Source: CAYSFW01 sp964620675 (GTDB lineage: Bacteria; Pseudomonadota; Gammaproteobacteria; UWMA-0217). From it: 64,000 nt of DNA. The notes beneath the pieces are model-generated. The model searched no databases. It saw only the letters and a program-made list of their open reading frames with translations, and had not been told where the DNA came from. The DNA lies in contig CAZUJU010000005.1 in NCBI GenBank assembly GCA_964620675.1, forward strand, positions 33,898-97,897, written 5' to 3'. A program made the translations under genes and the position numbers. This document shows, piece after piece, positions 18,588 through 28,113 of this stretch (its first letter is position 1; every line of letters starts with the position of its first letter).

Positions 18588-18995
18588 GGTGTTATTTTAC
18601 CGGCGTTTACACTTGGTACGTTAAGAGTAGCTACATCGCAACGCGTAAATTGACTCCCACGGTCGGAAAGCATTGATTCAATGGCGACCCGTTCGGCGTG
18701 TAGCGGCACCGTTGCGGAAACGCTCGATGGCGAATCGGCCGGCAAGACACCAAAACTAACCGCTTCGCGGCACGCCACCATCGCAGGCAAGGCCAACAAT
18801 TCTCTTCAATGAATTTACAAGGCCCCACGCGGACGGACCTCACCGCGCAACCCTTCCCCGCGCTGCGGGCCGGTCTGGGGAATGGCCGGGAGCGCGCCGG
18901 GCAGCAATCTCGTCGCGACCTCGCAGGCCAGCGCAGTTACGAATCGCCTCTGAACAGGGTTAAGATTGGGGGTTTAGTCTACCCGGATCGATCGT
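18588..18995. other. Divergent intergenic region between mnhE and the SNF2 gene
   Basis: About 400 bases without a supported gene. It must hold the promoters for the antiporter operon (minus) and the helicase (plus). TAAAAT lies just 5' of the mnhE start on the minus strand, but I cannot assign a matching -35 box with confidence. No tRNA or riboswitch was recognised. Confidence 0.4.
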
Positions 18996-21900
18996 TTGAA
19001 GCCCGCGCTCACTCCGCTCTCTCAGGAAAGCATCATCGCACTGTGCGGTCGGCAAGCGTTCATTCGCGGGCGTGCCTATTTTCGCGAAGGGCGGGTGGGC
19101 AAGTTGTCGATCTCCTCCGCATCAGGCCATATGCTGATTCAGGCGGAGGTTCAGGGCAGCGATTTCGATCCGTACTCGGTCAACATAGCGGTGATCAATC
19201 AGCGCAATCGTATGATTCCGCTCGGTGAGTGCACCTGTCCGATGCGGGCCAATTGCAAGCATGTCGCGGCGGTGTGCCTGGCCTACATTCAGCAGTTCAT
19301 CACGCCGGGGCTCGATATCGCGGCCCGCGCCGATCCGGTCGAACAATGGCTGAAACGCCTTCACGATCCAAACGGCAAGGCCGGACGCGTCGAGGTTGAA
19401 GAGACCCGAGTCATTCTGTACCTGTTGCAACCCGACCAGAACGCCGCCTACCGCTATCGCATTGCGACTGTTTCCACCCGTATGCTGAAGAAAGGCGGCT
19501 ACGGCAAGGCCCAGCAAGTGGCGCTGGAGCGCGTGCTGGAGACTTACAGCAGCCTGAGTTTCGCAACCGACGCTGATCGTGAGATCGCAACCCTACTCAC
19601 CCGCGGCCAGCGCTACCTTTACCACTACGGGCACCCGCTCAACGGCGATCTCGGCGCGTTGGCGTTTCGCAAAATGCTCAAGACCGGGCGATTGCACTGG
19701 CTCGGTATCGACGGCCCCGCACTCCAGGCCGGTGAGCCTCGTGCGCTGACCTTTATCTGGAAGGACCACGACCACGGCAAACGCCTGCACCCGGCGGTCA
19801 CGCCACCGGCGAGCCATCTCCTGTTGATCGATCAGCTTCATTACGTCGACCTGGAGTCCCGCGAGGGAGGTGCGTTGCGCACCCACCTTGCGCCGGCACA
19901 GATCGACCAACTGCTCGACGCACCGACGATTCCGCGCGACCGGCTAGAAGACGTGAGCCGGCGGCTGCTGCTAGAGGTGCCCGAATACGCCCTGACCCCG
20001 CCGGTGCCAATCGATGTTGAGGTCGAAACCCTCGCCGGCCTCACCCCCACCCCGCGGCTGCAGCTGCGCGCCGACCCGGAGCAGTTGGCCGATTACGGTG
20101 GCCACGCGGTCGAACTCGGGTTCCTGTACGACCGCTTCGTACTGCCGCCGACCGATCAGGAGACCTTGACCTGCGAGGTTGAAGGCAATCATCAATACCG
20201 CATCGAGCGCAATCTCGACGCCGAGCGCGACGCGGTGCAACACCTGCGCGAGTGCGCCTTGCAAGCACTGCCTGACCGGCCCGGTGTACCCAGAACGCCG
20301 GGCGGCTTCGCGTTTCAGTGGTCCGGCGCGCTGCGCAACGCCCAGCAATGGGAACGCTTTCTGGCGCACGACCTGCCGCGGCTGGAGGCGCTCGGTTGGC
20401 AAATCGAACGCGATGCCGCTTTCCGGCTGCGCTTTGACACAGTGGACGAGTGGCAGGGTGACTGGGCGGAAACCGAGGAAGACGGCTGGTTTGCGCTGAG
20501 CCTTGGGGTCGAGGTGGATGGCGAACGCGTCAATCTGCTGCCGGCGCTGGTCGAGTTGCTCAAGGTTGGCAGCGATCCGGTGGCGCTGCGCGCCTGGCTC
20601 ACCGAACAGCCCTACATCCTCGCCCCGGTGGACGAATACCGCTGGCTCAAACTGCCGACGCCGCGCGTGCTCGCGATCTTCGACACCCTGGTTGAACTCT
20701 ATGACCAAGCGCCGCTCGACGACGACGGCCGGCTGCGCTTCAGCCGCACCCAAGCCTTACAGCTCGGCGATCTGTTGCTCGACGACAGCGTCGCCTGGCA
20801 CGGCGGCGGCGATCTTGCCGCACTCAGCGCGCGATTGCAGGACTTCGCCGGCGTCGCCAGCGTCGCCCCACCGCAAGGACTCCGCGCCACGCTGCGCGGC
20901 TACCAACAGCACGGCCTCGACTGGCTCGACTTTCTGCGCGAATTCGGCTTCAACGGCATCCTTGCCGACGACATGGGCCTCGGCAAGACGGTTCAGACCC
21001 TCGCCCTGCTGCTGCGCGAAAAGGAGCTCGGACGCGCCAGCCATGCCAGCCTGATCGTCGCGCCGACCAGTCTGATCGGCAACTGGCGGCGTGAGGCCGC
21101 AAACTTCACCCCCGATCTCAAGGTGCTGGTGCTGCACGGCGCGGAGCGCAAACAACGCTTTACCGCCATCGGCGAGCATGACCTGGTGCTCACCAGCTAC
21201 GCCCTCGCCCGGCGCGATTGGGATACCCTGCGCGACCAACCGTGGCACTACCTGATCCTCGACGAAGCGCAGGCGATCAAAAACCCCAAGGCCTTTACCA
21301 CCCAAGCCATCAGCGGTTTGAAGGCCAAGCACAAACTCTGCCTCACCGGCACCCCGATGGAAAATCACCTCGGTGAATTGTGGTCGATCTTTGAGTTCTT
21401 GATGCCCGGCCTGCTGGGCACCCAGGACCGCTTCCAGCGCCTGTTCCGGCGCCCGATCGAACAGCTCGGCGACGGCGACCGCGGAACCCAGTTGCGCAAG
21501 CGCATCCAGCCCTTCCTGCTCCGCCGCACCAAGCGACAGGTAGCGAGCGAACTGCCGGAAAAGGTCGAAATGATCCGCTCGATCGCGCTCGAAGGCCGTC
21601 AGCGCGACCTCTACGAGAGCGTGCGTCTGGCGATGGACAAGAAGATCCGCGAAGTCATCGGCAAACAAGGCCTGGCACGCAGCCACATCATGATCCTCGA
21701 CGCCCTGCTCAAGCTGCGCCAGATCTGCTGCGACCCGCGCTTGGTGAAACTCGACCGCGCACGCCAGGTGACGACCTCGGCCAAGCTTGAAATGCTGCTC
21801 GAAATCCTGCCGGAAATGGTCGAGGAAGGCCGCAAAATCCTGCTGTTCTCGCAGTTCACCAGCATGCTCAGCCTGATCGAAGCGGAACTCGAACGGCTGC

Positions 21901-22292
21901 GGATTCGCTACAGCAAGCTCACCGGCCAGACCCGCGACCGCGACCGCGCGGTCGACGCGTTCCAACACGGCGACGCCAAGGTGTTCCTGATCAGCCTCAA
22001 GGCCGGCGGTGTCGGCCTCAACCTCACCGCGGCCGACACCGTGATTCACTACGACCCGTGGTGGAATCCGGCGGTCGAGCAACAAGCCACCGATCGCGCC
22101 CACCGCATCGGCCAGGACAAGACCGTATTCGTCTACAAGCTGATCACGGAAAATACCGTCGAAGACCGGATGCTCGTCCTCCAACAAAAAAAGCAGGCGC
22201 TCGCCGACGCCGTCCACGGCAAACCGGCCGCAGCGGGCGCGCCGACCTTCACCGCCGACGAACTGCTGGATTTGTTCAAACCGCTCGGCTGA
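18996..22292 (+). CDS. SNF2-family helicase with SWIM zinc finger
   Basis: A 1098-residue Swi2/Snf2 ATPase. An N-terminal SWIM finger, CTCPMRANCKH (Cys79, Cys81, Cys87, His89), is followed by about 500 residues of bacterial SNF2-associated sequence. The ATPase core begins near residue 640: DDMGLGKT (Walker A, about 658-665), ILDEAQAIKN (motif II, about 754) and the C-terminal lobe with the motif VI segment QATDRAHRIGQ (about 1030). Such RapA/HepA-like proteins remodel nucleic acid-protein complexes. The start is a TTG at 18996; no strong ribosome binding site is visible, but the finger needs residues close to it. The gene stands alone and converges on the ODP gene. I see no restriction or defence partner next to it. 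Confidence 0.88.
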   Translation: MKPALTPLSQESIIALCGRQAFIRGRAYFREGRVGKLSISSASGHMLIQAEVQGSDFDPYSVNIAVINQRNRMIPLGECTCPMRANCKHVAAVCLAYIQQFITPGLDIAARADPVEQWLKRLHDPNGKAGRVEVEETRVILYLLQPDQNAAYRYRIATVSTRMLKKGGYGKAQQVALERVLETYSSLSFATDADREIATLLTRGQRYLYHYGHPLNGDLGALAFRKMLKTGRLHWLGIDGPALQAGEPRALTFIWKDHDHGKRLHPAVTPPASHLLLIDQLHYVDLESREGGALRTHLAPAQIDQLLDAPTIPRDRLEDVSRRLLLEVPEYALTPPVPIDVEVETLAGLTPTPRLQLRADPEQLADYGGHAVELGFLYDRFVLPPTDQETLTCEVEGNHQYRIERNLDAERDAVQHLRECALQALPDRPGVPRTPGGFAFQWSGALRNAQQWERFLAHDLPRLEALGWQIERDAAFRLRFDTVDEWQGDWAETEEDGWFALSLGVEVDGERVNLLPALVELLKVGSDPVALRAWLTEQPYILAPVDEYRWLKLPTPRVLAIFDTLVELYDQAPLDDDGRLRFSRTQALQLGDLLLDDSVAWHGGGDLAALSARLQDFAGVASVAPPQGLRATLRGYQQHGLDWLDFLREFGFNGILADDMGLGKTVQTLALLLREKELGRASHASLIVAPTSLIGNWRREAANFTPDLKVLVLHGAERKQRFTAIGEHDLVLTSYALARRDWDTLRDQPWHYLILDEAQAIKNPKAFTTQAISGLKAKHKLCLTGTPMENHLGELWSIFEFLMPGLLGTQDRFQRLFRRPIEQLGDGDRGTQLRKRIQPFLLRRTKRQVASELPEKVEMIRSIALEGRQRDLYESVRLAMDKKIREVIGKQGLARSHIMILDALLKLRQICCDPRLVKLDRARQVTTSAKLEMLLEILPEMVEEGRKILLFSQFTSMLSLIEAELERLRIRYSKLTGQTRDRDRAVDAFQHGDAKVFLISLKAGGVGLNLTAADTVIHYDPWWNPAVEQQATDRAHRIGQDKTVFVYKLITENTVEDRMLVLQQKKQALADAVHGKPAAAGAPTFTADELLDLFKPLG

Positions 22293-22297
22293 AACAC

Positions 22298-22320
22298 CGC
22301 TTGCCACACTGCGGCAAGCG
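22298..22320. terminator. Hairpin between convergent genes
   Basis: CGCTTGCC (22298-22305) and GGCAAGCG (22313-22320) form a perfect 8-pair stem with a 7-base loop, 6 bases after the helicase stop. There is no T-tract on either strand, so intrinsic termination would be weak; it may instead be a protective 3' hairpin. Confidence 0.45.
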
Positions 22321-22343
22321 CGCAGCAAGGTGGAAGTAACGCG

Positions 22344-23108
22344 CTACAGGTTGGGCAAGCGGTAATTCTGCTGCGTCATCAGATCAATGCCGCACTCGAG
22401 TCCCGAGATCCATTCCAGGAACTGACGGACCATTTTCTTGCCACGGAAGGGGCGGCCGTGTTGCGGCACCATGCTCTCGACGTCGAGATCCTTGACCATG
22501 TTGGCCCAGAAACGGCAGACCTTGTTGGAGTTCATGTACCGCCGATGGAAGCCTTCCATCGCGGGTATCGCATCTTCGAAACGCTTGAATGGGGTGTCGA
22601 GGTCGCCCGCGCCGAGGTTGGCGCCCATGTCGCCGGAAAACAGGATCTTGCTGATCGGGTCGTAGAACTGGAAATTGCCTTCGGCGTGCAGGAAATGTGC
22701 GGGCAGTGCCATCAGGCGCACTTTGCCGAGCGCGAGGTGGCCACCTTGGTCTGGAATCGTAATCAGGCGACCGCTCAATTTGTCGGTGCGGGTAAAGTGC
22801 GGGATAAATCGCTGCCACAGTTCGGGCACGACCACCTTGCATTGGGTGCCAACCAACCAGCGGTTGATCGAGGCGACGATATCCGGGTCCTGGTGCGATG
22901 CGACCACGTAATCAAGCCCCTTGACGCTGACATAGTGGCTCACGCCCATGAACAGACGGGTGTAAGTCAGCTCGCCGCCCGGATCGATCAATGCCGCGTG
23001 CTCGTGGTCGATGATCAGAAACTGGTTGGCCTGCACCGCGTCGCCGGTAACGAGGTCCGAAAACGACACGCAGATGTGGCGTCCGTCGTTGTAGAGTTCA
23101 ATAGACAT
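22344..23108 (-). CDS. ODP-family diiron metallo-beta-lactamase protein
   Basis: A 254-residue MBL-fold protein of the ODP (oxygen-binding diiron) family related to flavodiiron proteins but lacking the flavodoxin domain. Likely iron ligands: His72, Asp74 and Asp76 in SHQDPD (flavodiiron proteins have H-x-E-x-D), His141 (ALPAHFLHAEGN), Asp160 (LFSGDMGAN) and a late His in VPQHGRPF. ODP proteins bind O2 or NO and act as sensors or reductases in known members. It is cytoplasmic, with no signal peptide. It converges on the helicase gene and is followed upstream by the divergent DUF2322 gene. Redox partner and function are not evident from context. Confidence 0.85.
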   Translation of the reverse strand: MSIELYNDGRHICVSFSDLVTGDAVQANQFLIIDHEHAALIDPGGELTYTRLFMGVSHYVSVKGLDYVVASHQDPDIVASINRWLVGTQCKVVVPELWQRFIPHFTRTDKLSGRLITIPDQGGHLALGKVRLMALPAHFLHAEGNFQFYDPISKILFSGDMGANLGAGDLDTPFKRFEDAIPAMEGFHRRYMNSNKVCRFWANMVKDLDVESMVPQHGRPFRGKKMVRQFLEWISGLECGIDLMTQQNYRLPNL

Positions 23109-23357
23109 AAGCCGGGCTCCAAGTACGGGGCATCCACCGCGATTTGCAACGGGGAATCCGCAGCAAACAGGTGACTAGCCGAATAGCATAGCGAATCGCT
23201 GGGCGCGGGATATGGAATCCGTCACGAAATCCGCCACCGTCCGCGCGCTGCCACGTCGCCGCGTCCGGGATGGGGACTGTGTCAGCGGTTGCCGCTCTGC
23301 AATCGCGGTCTTACACTGACTGCGAACATTCCGCCATCGATAATCAAGAGGAGTCAC

Positions 23358-23684
23358 ATGCCTAGCTTTGCCGACAACCTGGCCCGGCTGCCGGACGTGA
23401 GTCAAATCCAGCGGCTCGAACTCTACCGCGCCGACGCGGGCTCCGTTGCGATCATCGAAAACAAACCCGGTAGTGCCGGATCGGTCGCCGTTTATCTGCA
23501 TCTGATGCGTAAGCACGGCGTTATCACCGTCCTTGCCGCGCGCGAGGGGTTGGAGCTGTACGCGGAACACACCGCAGATGCGCACGCCCACCCGGGCAAG
23601 CACCCGAACATCGATCAGCTGATCCAGGTCATCGCGGACGGAATCGGGCTCTCGGTGGAGCCGATCCGGCGTCCGCCACAGTAG
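23358..23684 (+). CDS. DUF2322 family protein
   Basis: A 108-residue protein. The ATG at 23358 is preferred over the in-frame upstream ATG at 23289 because AAGAGGAG precedes it at the right distance and the family begins with FADNLARLP. The C-terminal signature EGLELYAEHTADAHAHPGKH then PNIDQL is highly characteristic of DUF2322, a small cytoplasmic family of unknown function found mainly in beta- and gammaproteobacteria. It is divergent from the ODP gene. It ends in TAG. Confidence 0.8.
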   Translation: MPSFADNLARLPDVSQIQRLELYRADAGSVAIIENKPGSAGSVAVYLHLMRKHGVITVLAAREGLELYAEHTADAHAHPGKHPNIDQLIQVIADGIGLSVEPIRRPPQ

Positions 23685-23762
23685 CGCGTCAGTCGACGCT
23701 TTCGTCATCGACATCGCGCGACGGATTCCTCATCACGATCACACAGCACATCCAAATTACCT

Positions 23763-24443
23763 ATGTACCCAAATCAGCAAACTCGCCGCCTGTTGCCATT
23801 GTTCGTCCTGCTCTGCGCCCCCGGCTGGGCGCTGGCGCAAACCTGCTCGCGCGAGGACATCGAACACTACCTCCAACGCGGTTTCACGCACGACCAGGTC
23901 ACCCGGCTGTGCGGCAACGCCCCGGCCGAGGCAACGACGCCGACAACCTCAACGCCGATGCAAGTCCCCGCCACGACACCCGACGCGGGGGGCCGCCCCG
24001 CCCCGCTGTCGGCGCCACCCCCAGTCGTCACCGATCAGGGCGCAGACGATCTGCTGACACTCAAAGCCTCGATCGAGGCGAGCGATGTCCAGGTGACGCC
24101 GGAGGCGATCGTCTACACCCTGAACGAGGAATGCTTATTCCACGGCACCGAGAACCACGTCGGGCTGCGCGACCGCACCTGCCTGGCGACGACAGTGTCG
24201 ATCGCACGCAAAGATCTTAAGGTTACGGCGGTACGCGCACCGATCCTTCTGGTACGTGAGGGGCAATTCATCGTGACTGGCGACATCACGCGCAGCTTCG
24301 AGGGGCTGGATCGGCTGAATCGCTACGCGCGCGCGGAAATTGAGTCGGAGTACCCGCGGCGCGTCAACGAAATCAATGTGCCCTTTCGCAAGCGTACCGA
24401 CCTGACGCGCCTGCAAGCGGCGTTCGAGCGGTTGGCGAACTGA
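23763..24443 (+). CDS. Secreted hypothetical protein
   Basis: A 226-residue protein with a clear Sec signal peptide (charged start, LLPLFVLLCAPGWALA, cleavage before QTCSRE near residue 26). A short segment CSREDIEHYLQRGFTHDQVTRLC, bounded by two cysteines, resembles small periplasmic helical modules that appear before proline-rich linkers. A Pro/Thr-rich linker (residues about 57-98) leads to a C-terminal domain of about 125 residues with a Cys pair. It should be periplasmic. The family is unknown to me; no operon partner is visible. Confidence 0.65.
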   Translation: MYPNQQTRRLLPLFVLLCAPGWALAQTCSREDIEHYLQRGFTHDQVTRLCGNAPAEATTPTTSTPMQVPATTPDAGGRPAPLSAPPPVVTDQGADDLLTLKASIEASDVQVTPEAIVYTLNEECLFHGTENHVGLRDRTCLATTVSIARKDLKVTAVRAPILLVREGQFIVTGDITRSFEGLDRLNRYARAEIESEYPRRVNEINVPFRKRTDLTRLQAAFERLAN

Positions 24444-24581
24444 GCCCAGATAAGGCGTCGCTCGCTACGCTGGCGGCGCCAAACGTCGGCATGCAACGAC
24501 AGCGCACCGACGCGGAGCGCGGTAAGGCATCGCGGCAGAACCTGAGGCGAATGCCCCAACCGGTGCGGTCGGGGCCGCCCG

Positions 24582-26978
24582 CTACGGTGTGAGGCGCAAC
24601 AACTCCGCCTTGGCGTCGTCCTCGGCGTAAAACGTCTGGCCGAGATTCAGCGCCGTTTGCAGGTGCTCGCGCGCCTTAACGGCCTCACCCTGCGCAAGAT
24701 AGGCCTTACCCAGGTGATACTGGATGACCGCGACCTTCGGTGCCTTTTGCGCGGCACGTTGCAAGTGATCGAGTGCGGCCTTCGGGTCGCCGGCCTGGAG
24801 CTTCACCCAACCGACCGTATCGAGTTGCGCCGGGTCTTCGCTTTGTTTCAGTTTTTCTACCAGTTGCAGCGCACGCTCGATGCCTTTCGCGTTACCGTTG
24901 TCACTCGCCAGCACCATGGCCAGGTTATTCGCGGCGACGGCGTGATTGGGGTTGCGTTGCAATACGCGCTCGTAGAGTTCCGCGGCGCGATCGCGCTGCT
25001 GTTGCTGTTCGTAGAGCAGCGCCAGGTCGAGCGCCAGCGAGTCGGCCTGATCGGTAGCCGCAAGCCCCTTTTCGTAGGCGCCAATCGCCTGCGCGATATC
25101 GCCCGCGTTGCGGTGGGCGAGCCCGAGATTGCGGTACGGCACCCACCAGTTCGGCCGCAGTGCGATGGCTTGATTGAAGGACTGAATCGCTGCGGGATAG
25201 GACTTTTGCGCCAGCCGCACCTCTCCCAGCAAATTGTGGGCGACAAAATGCTCGGGTTTCGCTCGCAAGACTTTTTCGACCCGCGCGATCGCGGCCTCGA
25301 CCTGGCCCTTGGCGAGGAAGTTACTCACCAGCATCGTGAGTGGCTCGACGGCTGCCGGGCTCTTTTGCAAGGCCAGTTCGAACTGCTCCGTACTGGCGGC
25401 AAGGTCGTTGCGGCTGCGGTGCATCAAGCCGGCCATATAGTCGCCGATCGGGGAATCGGGGTTGAGTTCGCGCGCCAGTTCGACCGTCTTGCGTACGCCG
25501 GCGTCGTCCTTTTGCGCCAGTTGCAGCTTGAACAAGGCATCCAGGGCGACCGCGTTGCCAGGTTTCGCCTTCAGGATCATTTCCAGATTCTCTTCGGCCT
25601 GACCGTGCTCGCCGGCTCGCGCCTGCATCACGGCAAGTTCGTAGCGCGCATCCGAATCGGCCGGATTCATGGTGACCGCCTTGAGCAGGTTGTCGCGCGC
25701 GAGTTCCGGCTCGTTGTTCTGCAGGTGCGCCTGCGCCAGCATGCGGCGTCCCTCGGAGGCGTTGGCATTGCCCTGCAAGACAGCGCGAAAATCGGCGATC
25801 GCGCTTTGGGTGTCGCCGGCGAACAGCGAAAGCCGGCCGCGGAGCAGAAGCGCTGGCTCGTTACGCGGGCTGGCCTTGAGCACGGCTTCGAGCACCTGTC
25901 GGGCATCATCGATCTTGCGTTCGCGAACCAGCAGGTTGGCGATCCCGACCCGAGCGGTAATGACCGCTTGGTCATCCGCGGTGGCATGACGATCGCCGAT
26001 GATCTCTTCGTACACCGCGCGCGCCTTTTCGGGTTGCTTCAAGGCCTCATGAAACGACGCCAGCATCACCTTCATCCGCAGCGGAGCGCTGGATTCGCGA
26101 ATAAAGGCCTGAATCTGTTCCTCCGCGGCCGCTTGCCCGCGAGCGCGGTAGACCAGATCAATCAGGGTCGTCTTGGCCTGGTCGCTTTCCGGCAGATCAA
26201 GGATCGCTTGGCGTAGGGTCTGCTCGGCGGCCACGGTGTCCTTCTGCTGCAGCTGGATCCCGGCGAGCAGAAACCGCAGTTTGAGGTTTTCCGGCTGAAG
26301 GCGGACCGCGTGCCGTAGCGGCTCGATCGCGGCCGGGTAATCCTCGCGCAGTACGTGGGTCTGACTGAGTTGGAGCAAAAGCGCGGAGTCTTCCGGTCGG
26401 TTGCGCAAGGCCTCGCCGAGCAGCTGCACGGCTTTCGGGTAATCGCGCAGTTGGGTGTGGGTATTGGCAAGTACCGAGATCACGTCGGTGCTCTCCGGCG
26501 CGTGCTGGTGCGCAGCGGTCGCATCTTTTAACGCCGTCGGAAGATCGCCGGCGCGCGCCGCGAGATGGGCGCGAATCGCCAACGCGTCGGGATTGTCCGG
26601 GGCCAGCTTGAGCAACGCGCGGACCTCGGCGTCGGCCAGATCGACCGCGTTGGCGAAGGCGTAAAGATATCCGAGCCGGGTCCGAGCCTGGATGTCATTC
26701 TCATCCAGTTTCAAAACGTTGCGGTACTCACCGACCGCGGATCCGATATCGCCGAGCTTCTCGTGGGTCTGCCCGAGCCAGAAGTGCGCGCTCTTATCCT
26801 TGGGATCGATGTAGATCGCGTTCCTGAATTCGAGGCGCGCCTTGTCATAGTGGGCCGCTTTGAACAGCTCGTGCGCCTTGCCGAGGTAGGCGTCCTTGCG
26901 TTCGGCGGCGCCACCGCAAGCCGCTAACGTGACGACCAGGGCGGTGGTGGCAATCCAATGAAATCGAGAACCTGTCAC
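24582..26978 (-). CDS. PrsT-like TPR-repeat lipoprotein
   Basis: About 798 residues. The GTG at 26978 is chosen because it places a lipoprotein signal right at the N-terminus (VVTLAACGG, lipobox LAAC); the longer frame begins with unlikely Arg/Cys-rich sequence. The rest is an almost continuous array of about 20 TPR units, such as DKARLEFRNAIYIDPKDKSA near the start. Length, lipobox and repeat style match the PrsT protein of XrtA/PEP-CTERM systems, thought to assist envelope polysaccharide export. Neither exosortase nor PEP-CTERM substrates are in the window, so the system assignment is inference. It lies 108 bases downstream of the epimerase-like gene, same strand. Confidence 0.8.
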   Translation of the reverse strand: MTGSRFHWIATTALVVTLAACGGAAERKDAYLGKAHELFKAAHYDKARLEFRNAIYIDPKDKSAHFWLGQTHEKLGDIGSAVGEYRNVLKLDENDIQARTRLGYLYAFANAVDLADAEVRALLKLAPDNPDALAIRAHLAARAGDLPTALKDATAAHQHAPESTDVISVLANTHTQLRDYPKAVQLLGEALRNRPEDSALLLQLSQTHVLREDYPAAIEPLRHAVRLQPENLKLRFLLAGIQLQQKDTVAAEQTLRQAILDLPESDQAKTTLIDLVYRARGQAAAEEQIQAFIRESSAPLRMKVMLASFHEALKQPEKARAVYEEIIGDRHATADDQAVITARVGIANLLVRERKIDDARQVLEAVLKASPRNEPALLLRGRLSLFAGDTQSAIADFRAVLQGNANASEGRRMLAQAHLQNNEPELARDNLLKAVTMNPADSDARYELAVMQARAGEHGQAEENLEMILKAKPGNAVALDALFKLQLAQKDDAGVRKTVELARELNPDSPIGDYMAGLMHRSRNDLAASTEQFELALQKSPAAVEPLTMLVSNFLAKGQVEAAIARVEKVLRAKPEHFVAHNLLGEVRLAQKSYPAAIQSFNQAIALRPNWWVPYRNLGLAHRNAGDIAQAIGAYEKGLAATDQADSLALDLALLYEQQQQRDRAAELYERVLQRNPNHAVAANNLAMVLASDNGNAKGIERALQLVEKLKQSEDPAQLDTVGWVKLQAGDPKAALDHLQRAAQKAPKVAVIQYHLGKAYLAQGEAVKAREHLQTALNLGQTFYAEDDAKAELLRLTP

Positions 26979-27086
26979 AATCGAATTCCGGCATCGGTTG
27001 GGATTTGGCCGGATGATAGCTGAGCACCCTACGCGGCACCGGGACGAACCTCTCAAATCTGGCAGCGTTCCCGATCGACGCGGGAA

Positions 27087-27965
27087 TCACTCAGGCTTGT
27101 GAATCAAGCCCGACAGCCCCGCTTCGAGCGTCGGATACCGCAGCTCAATGCCCAGCGCGTCGCGCAACTTGCGATTATCGACCCGGCGCGACTCCTCGAT
27201 GAACGAGAGCATCGCCGGGGTTAGTCGCTCGCGCGCTTCGGCCAGGCTGACCGCGGGCGGTCGCGGAATGCCGAGGTGGTCGGCGACACAATTGAAGTAG
27301 TGACTCATGGTCGTGGGGTTGTCATCGGCGACGTTGTAGAGTTCGCCGGCCGGTGCGCGCAGCATCGCGACCCGACAGATCTCGGCGAGGTCATCGGCAT
27401 GGATCCGGTTGCTGTAAGGCGCCTCGGCCTCGATCAATACCGGCAACCCTTGCCGGAGACGTCGCTCGGGCAGCCGCCCCGGGCCGTAAATACCAGGCAC
27501 GCGTAATACGACGACTGGCACCCCTGTGGCGGCGCTCCAAGCGCGCAACGTGGTTTCGGCGGCCAGCCGGCGCTTGCCGCGGTCGGTACGCGGATTGACC
27601 GGTTGCGCCTCGGTGATCCAGGCCCCGGCGCAATCGCCATAGACGCCCGTGGTACTGATGTAGACCAGCTTGCGCGGCAGATTATCGCCGTCGGCGCAGG
27701 CGAGAAAATGCACCATGCGTGGATCGGTGGTCCCGTGGTCAGGCGGTGGCGCGAAGTAGTAGACGTCGCGCTCACGCAGATCGAGGTCAGCGAGTTGGCG
27801 CGCATCATCGAGATCGCGTTGCTCGGGAATGATGCCCGTCGCGGTCAGTGCCGCGACGCCGGCGGGCGACCGTACCAAGCCGCGCACCGTTCGACCGTCA
27901 CGAAGTTCGAGTTCTGCGAGCCGCAGACCGATATCGCCGCAGCCTACGATCAAAGTATCTGCCAT
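27087..27965 (-). CDS. NAD-dependent epimerase/SDR-family protein (YeeZ-like)
   Basis: A 292-residue atypical short-chain dehydrogenase. The nucleotide-binding loop is IVGCGDIGLRLAE, the GxGxxG of this group. The catalytic YxxxK is not canonical: ISTTGVYGD supplies a Ser/Thr and Tyr, with Arg/Lys in the following helix. YNVADDNPTTMSHYF near residue 215 is typical of the YeeZ-like clade. The ATG at 27965 is preferred because GGAG lies 8 bases upstream; the longer start at 27980 is a TTG overlapping that site. It is cytoplasmic with no defined substrate. Confidence 0.82.
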   Translation of the reverse strand: MADTLIVGCGDIGLRLAELELRDGRTVRGLVRSPAGVAALTATGIIPEQRDLDDARQLADLDLRERDVYYFAPPPDHGTTDPRMVHFLACADGDNLPRKLVYISTTGVYGDCAGAWITEAQPVNPRTDRGKRRLAAETTLRAWSAATGVPVVVLRVPGIYGPGRLPERRLRQGLPVLIEAEAPYSNRIHADDLAEICRVAMLRAPAGELYNVADDNPTTMSHYFNCVADHLGIPRPPAVSLAEARERLTPAMLSFIEESRRVDNRKLRDALGIELRYPTLEAGLSGLIHKPE

Positions 27966-28113
27966 GGGGGTTTGCTCCAATACTGTTGGGGGTTTGAGCG
28001 GCTACGCCAGTGCCCGGTTTTCAGGTCGCTTGCCCGCGTGCAGCAAGCCCCGGCGCGCTCAAGATCAATGTTCCCGCCGCGGACCTTTTGCGACGCCGAA
28101 TGCTCGCGGTTGG

